Below, piece after piece: positions 60,457 through 64,000 of a stretch of DNA of 64,000 nt; position 1 is the first letter of the stretch; each line of letters starts with the position of its first letter. The stretch lies in contig NW_020290054.1 of NCBI RefSeq assembly GCF_003144195.1, forward strand, positions 43,363 through 107,362, written 5' to 3'. Position numbers and translations under genes: made by a program. The DNA is from Ceraceosorus guamensis. Lineage: Eukaryota > Basidiomycota > Exobasidiomycetes > Ceraceosorales > Ceraceosoraceae. A model generated the notes under the pieces. The model ran no database searches and was not told where the DNA came from. It saw only the letters and a list, made by a program, of their open reading frames with translations.

Positions 60457-61300
60457 TGGATTCACGTGGTTGTGATGGAGCTGCGCTCCTCTTGATGGAT
60501 CGTCGATTCTGTTGACGCTTGACACTAGACTCGACTCTGTACGGAGGAGCAGAGCATTCGTGAGCCGCCCGCAAAGACAGGCAATCGTGAATCACAATTG
60601 AATGCAGCTTGCACTCAGACTTCTTGATACGGACCCCCCACTCAAAGAGTCACGAGTGTTGTGTGACTCACGACTTTGATTCAAATCAAGAATGACGAAT
60701 CGAGAGCGGCGAAGTCAATCAAGCAGGGCGTGCGTGCATGGGCATGCAGCTGATCAATCACGCGCGCGCGCGCGAAGCAAGCAAGCAAGCAAGCAGGCAG
60801 GCAGGCAGGCAGGCAGACGAACCTCCACGCACGTACGCGCCAGAATCAAGAATCGATCGATCAATCTGAATCAAGAATTCGTGATTTGAATGGAACATGA
60901 TGACCACGCCGCTGCTGAGCTGATTGATGCATTCAAGGTTCAGGATTCACAATTCAAATTCTTCGACCTCCCAAGTCACGAGTTCGCAATCAACGAGCAG
61001 TCGTCATTCATTCATTCATTCATTCATTCATTCACATTCATTCCTCACGCACACAGCTCTTCGCGCTCGACTCGCGAGCAACATCCAGACCCATCAGCAG
61101 CGACCAAAGCTTCCGCATACCTCCTCGCTTCCTCGCCCCTTTGTCGCATGGCAAGGCTTCGACTACAGCAAAAGCTAGGCTAGGCAAGGCGAGGCAAGGC
61201 AAGGCTAGCGTGGGCGCATACATGCTCATATCAGACAGGAGCCGACGCTCTACGCTCACTCGCTGATCAGTCAGCTAGCTGGCTGACAATCACGTTGAAC
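60457..61300. repeat. TGS1-COQ10 divergent spacer rich in simple repeats
   Basis: It holds TCACGTGG at 60463-60470, (CG)n near 60762, an (AAGC)n-(AGGC)n tract at about 60776-60817, an (ATTC)n tract at about 61003-61035, and GGCAA/GGCTA pentamers near 61170-61207. No gene recognised. Confidence 0.75.
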
Positions 61301-62513
61301 ATGGCCGTGACCATGGCCGATCTGGCGTGCAGAATGGCAAGCATGGCCGGTCCGAGTGCAATCAGTCAGAGTTCAGCTTTACACGCATGCGCATGCGCAC
61401 GTGCACCCCTCCTCTCCTCCCACCACTCCCGCTCCCTCCCCCGCCCGTCTTCGGGATGCGCAAACTCAAGCAGTAGAAGAGGCTTTCATGAATCTCATCG
61501 GCATACTCTTCGCACCCATGCTCTCGCCTCATCCCGCTCTCCCTTCTGCTCCCCTTCCATCCATAATCTCAATTCAGCCCGCACTGCGCACCTCTTCCGG
61601 TCAGGAAGAGCTTGTCAAAGCAGATGCTTCAGATTACCAGACCTGTCGCAATTATCGCCTTTTGCACAGACACGGGGACGTGGGCATCAAAAGGCTGGGG
61701 ACGGGGCTGGGAATAGAGCAGGACCCGAAGGAACAGAGACTGTGAGCGAATCCATCGTCCTTCCGTGAGTAGGGCAGAGCAGAAGTCGCCCACGCATGGC
61801 CCCGGACCATCTCGACACCGCTCTGGTGTGCGTAGAGCTACACTGAAATATGCTCGAACACTCTCCTCCACCCCTTGGCATCCTGCTTGCCCCCCTCACG
61901 CGATGCATCTTCTGCCCCCCCCCCCCCCTCTCCCGGCCGACGCTCCATAGGTACACCGCCAAAACGCTTCATGCCCTCGTAGAAGATGTGCCTTCCTACT
62001 CCTCCTACCTGCCCTTTTGCACATCTTCCACCATCCTCGGTCCCAGCACCTCCTCGGCACGTGATCCGCCCAATTCCAAAGCTTTCTTGGCCCAATTATC
62101 CATCGGCTTCAAGGGATTCTCGGAGAGCTACACTAGTAGAGTCGTTAGTGTGCCGGAGAAGAGCGTCGAGGTGAGTTGTGTAGGAAGGGCAATGGAGTGG
62201 GGTTGTCTTTTCGCACGCGAGCGAGCGAGCAAGCAAGCAAGCAAGCAAGCAACACGAAAAGGCACTCACACTTGCTTCTCTACTCCCCCGCACGCGCCAA
62301 TAGGCAACAGCTCAATCAGACCTGTTCGAGCACCTGCACACACGTTGGACCTTTACCCCTCTTCCCACCGATCCTTCCCGCACAAGGGTGGATTTTCAAG
62401 TCTCTTTCGCATTTCACAATCCTCTGCACGCGCTCGTTGCTGGCAATGTGTGCAGGAGCATGGCGGGGGATATGATTGCCGCTTTCAAAAGAAGGGCGGA
62501 GACGATTTCGTAG
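61301..62513 (+). CDS. COQ10: coenzyme Q-binding START protein COQ10, mitochondrial
   Basis: A START-fold protein binding ubiquinone in the inner mitochondrial membrane, needed for respiration. Exons: 61301-61764, 61951-62170, 62304-62513 (297 aa). The family start RCFRLPDLSQLSPF is followed, across intron 1, by ESIVLPYTAKTLHALVEDVP, then SYSSYLPFCTSS, FLAQLSIGFKGFSESYTSRV, and after intron 2 DLFEHLHTRWTFTPL and VDFQVSFAFHNPLHALVAGN. The first about 110 residues are a long Ala/Ser/Arg/His-rich region, a plausible but unusually long targeting sequence; several Met codons (61301, 61313, 61334, 61343) are possible starts. Intron 1 contains a poly-C run (61917-61928), and intron 2 an (AAGC)n tract (about 62216-62250). 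Confidence 0.87.
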
Positions 62514-62993
62514 GGCCAAAAAAATGAGGCCCAAACTGCGAATTCAAAAGGGGAAGAAAGTTGAAAGGGTTTCAAAGGCAAGAAAGTTTCCCCGAAACAA
62601 ACACTTTTGAAGCCGCGCTCACGTTGAAGTGGGAATGTCGAGGCAGCTGGGTTTGATGCGCAGAGAACTTGCACTCTTCCTGCTCTGCAAATAGAACTTC
62701 CTCCCCTTACCCCTCCCCGGCTTGCAATCGTAAAACTTGAACATTTTTCACCTGCTCGCGACATGCAAACAGTCGAAGGATCAACAAGGAGAGGGATGAT
62801 GTGGATATGCTATTTGCAAGTCCCTCGCCGCTCTCGGCGGGTGGGGGGGGGGGATGGGTCCTGTAGAGCATGATGTTGTACACGTGTGATGGAGATAGCA
62901 GGTCTGAAGCAGTGCGCAAAGGAGGAGTGGTCCGGCACCGAGCCGAGTAGGTGCTCTCTCGATCGAGAGCCGCGCTAAAAAGGCGCGCGTCGA
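62514..62993. other. convergent spacer COQ10 / NBP35
   Basis: 480 bp with an 11-G run at about 62843-62853. No gene recognised. Confidence 0.5.
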
Positions 62994-63961
62994 TCAAGGA
63001 CAAAGCTCTTGGATTTCTGCGTCCGAGGCGAAGGTGTTCGAATCGAAGAAAAAGTTCGGGAGAAAAATTTGGGGGAAAGGGGGGAGAGGGAGAGAAGGAG
63101 TTGTAGCGGGTGAGCGTCTTCTCTTCGCCGTACTTCTTCGCAACGAAGCAAGAGCCTATTCCGCGGAGGGTTGAACCCCCCCACAACCCAAAAATGCAAT
63201 TGGAGAAAAAACATTTGCTGGCAAGACCACTCACGCGCGATAATGTCCAGATAAGCCTTTGCAGCTGGGCTCTCAGGAAAAGCATCCACAAAGCTTTCGC
63301 CCTCATCGCAGCATCTCCCAATCCTAGGGTCGAGCGGCACGCTGCCCAAGAATCTCAAACTCAGCTCTTCGCACAGGGCCTTTGCTCCGCCGGTAGAGGG
63401 GTAAAAGACGTCGGATGCGCCATGACAAGCAGGACACACGAATCCCGCCATGTTCTCCACCACGCCCAGGATCGGCAAGTCGACTTTTCTGCAAAACGAA
63501 ATCTCCTTTCGAACATCCTGCAAAGAGACTTCTTGAGGCGTCGTCAGCAGGATCGCACCTTGCAATCCGCTGGGTTGCAAGAGCGAAACGATGGACAAGT
63601 GCTCGTCCGACGTTCCGGGTGGCGTATCGATGAGCATATAATCCAATCGTCCCTCTTTCTCCGCTTGCCCATCGACGCGCACCAAATCATCTTCCTCCTC
63701 CTCTTCCTCCTCCTCGTCGTACAAACCGCCAGTCCAATCCACATCCAACAGAAATTGTTTGATCAATGCGTTCTTCTTTGGACCTCGCCAGATCACGGCT
63801 GAGGAAGCGGATGGGAGTAGGAAGCCGATGGACATGGCGCACAGATTATCGGATACGTATGCGGGTTGCCAGCCTGACGCGCTGCTGTGCACGCTGTGCG
63901 ATGCCAGACCCATGATCAGAGGGATGGAAGGTCCGCAAATGTCGATGTCCATGATCGCCGT
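62994..63961 (-). CDS. NBP35: cytosolic Fe-S cluster assembly factor NBP35, C-terminal part (truncated by window edge)
   Basis: A P-loop scaffold ATPase of the CIA pathway. Two exons are in the window, 63961-63235 and 63016-62994; the 5' exons with the P-loop lie beyond the right edge. Landmarks: [45 protein letters not shown] (CPxC cluster-binding cysteines), [19 protein letters not shown]. The tiny last exon is inferred because it restores IIAQIQELCP, matching the family end; the frame otherwise runs on without resemblance. A 24-residue acidic insert ([12 protein letters not shown]...) sits just before LDYMLID. The two cysteines and GGA...LC favour NBP35 over CFD1. The first base of the long exon follows TGCAG at 63962. 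Confidence 0.9.
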
Positions 63962-64000
63962 CTGCAGGCGCGAGCGAGCGAGCGCACAAAGGGGGGGGGG
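63962..64000 (-). other. intron of NBP35 continuing past the window edge
   Basis: Pyrimidine-rich on the minus strand and ending TGCAG, i.e. an acceptor. A run of 10 G closes the window (63991-64000). Confidence 0.6.

Noticed and set aside
62414-62764. Minus-strand frame as the last exon of NBP35
   Set aside because: It can be joined in phase but shows no resemblance; the 23-bp exon at 63016-62994 restores the family C-terminus.

Overview
The window is nuclear DNA from a fungus, most likely a basidiomycete yeast or smut relative (Ustilaginomycotina/Exobasidiomycetes is my guess, from gene style only). Genes sit on both strands, are split by many short GT-AG introns (about 50-110 bp, donors mostly GTGAGT), and encode eukaryotic core machinery. 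There are no operons, CRISPR arrays, phages or intact transposons.

Layout from left to right: a Ser/Pro-rich hypothetical protein; dUTPase (-); an RNase III-domain protein, probably mitochondrial (+); Pol I factor RRN3 (-); splicing factor SF3A3/Prp9 (+); telomere protein STN1 (+); farnesyltransferase alpha (+); eIF1 (-); a U1 snRNA candidate (+); ribosomal protein eL8 (+); RPB11 (-); U6 processing enzyme USB1 (+); DEAD-box helicase DBP7 (-); VPS16 (-); an SR-flanked SAP18 (+); a small GPI-type protein (+); alpha-tubulin (-); acetolactate synthase ILV2 (+); DPM2 (-); U2 snRNA (-); a METTL2/Trm140-type tRNA methyltransferase (+); a fused acyl-CoA-synthetase-like/six-hairpin-glycosidase protein (-); a multi-pass membrane protein (-); a 4.4 kb gene-poor stretch; snRNA cap hypermethylase TGS1 (-); COQ10 (+); and the 3' part of NBP35 (-), which runs off the right edge.

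The most striking item is the U2 snRNA gene. It is missed by protein-based reading and is interrupted by an 84-bp spliceosomal-type intron inside stem-loop I. Removing the intron rebuilds the canonical 5' hairpin. A U1 candidate 25 kb away has a closely similar TATA-like element at the same distance and the same E-box 10-mer upstream. Together with SF3A3 (U2 snRNP), TGS1 (snRNA cap), USB1 (U6 3' end) and SAP18 (exon-junction ASAP complex), the window is unusually rich in spliceosome genes, though this may be chance.

Exon boundaries were worked out by hand from splice consensus, reading phase and remembered family alignments. Nearly all joins keep phase exactly, but none has been checked against RNA or a database.
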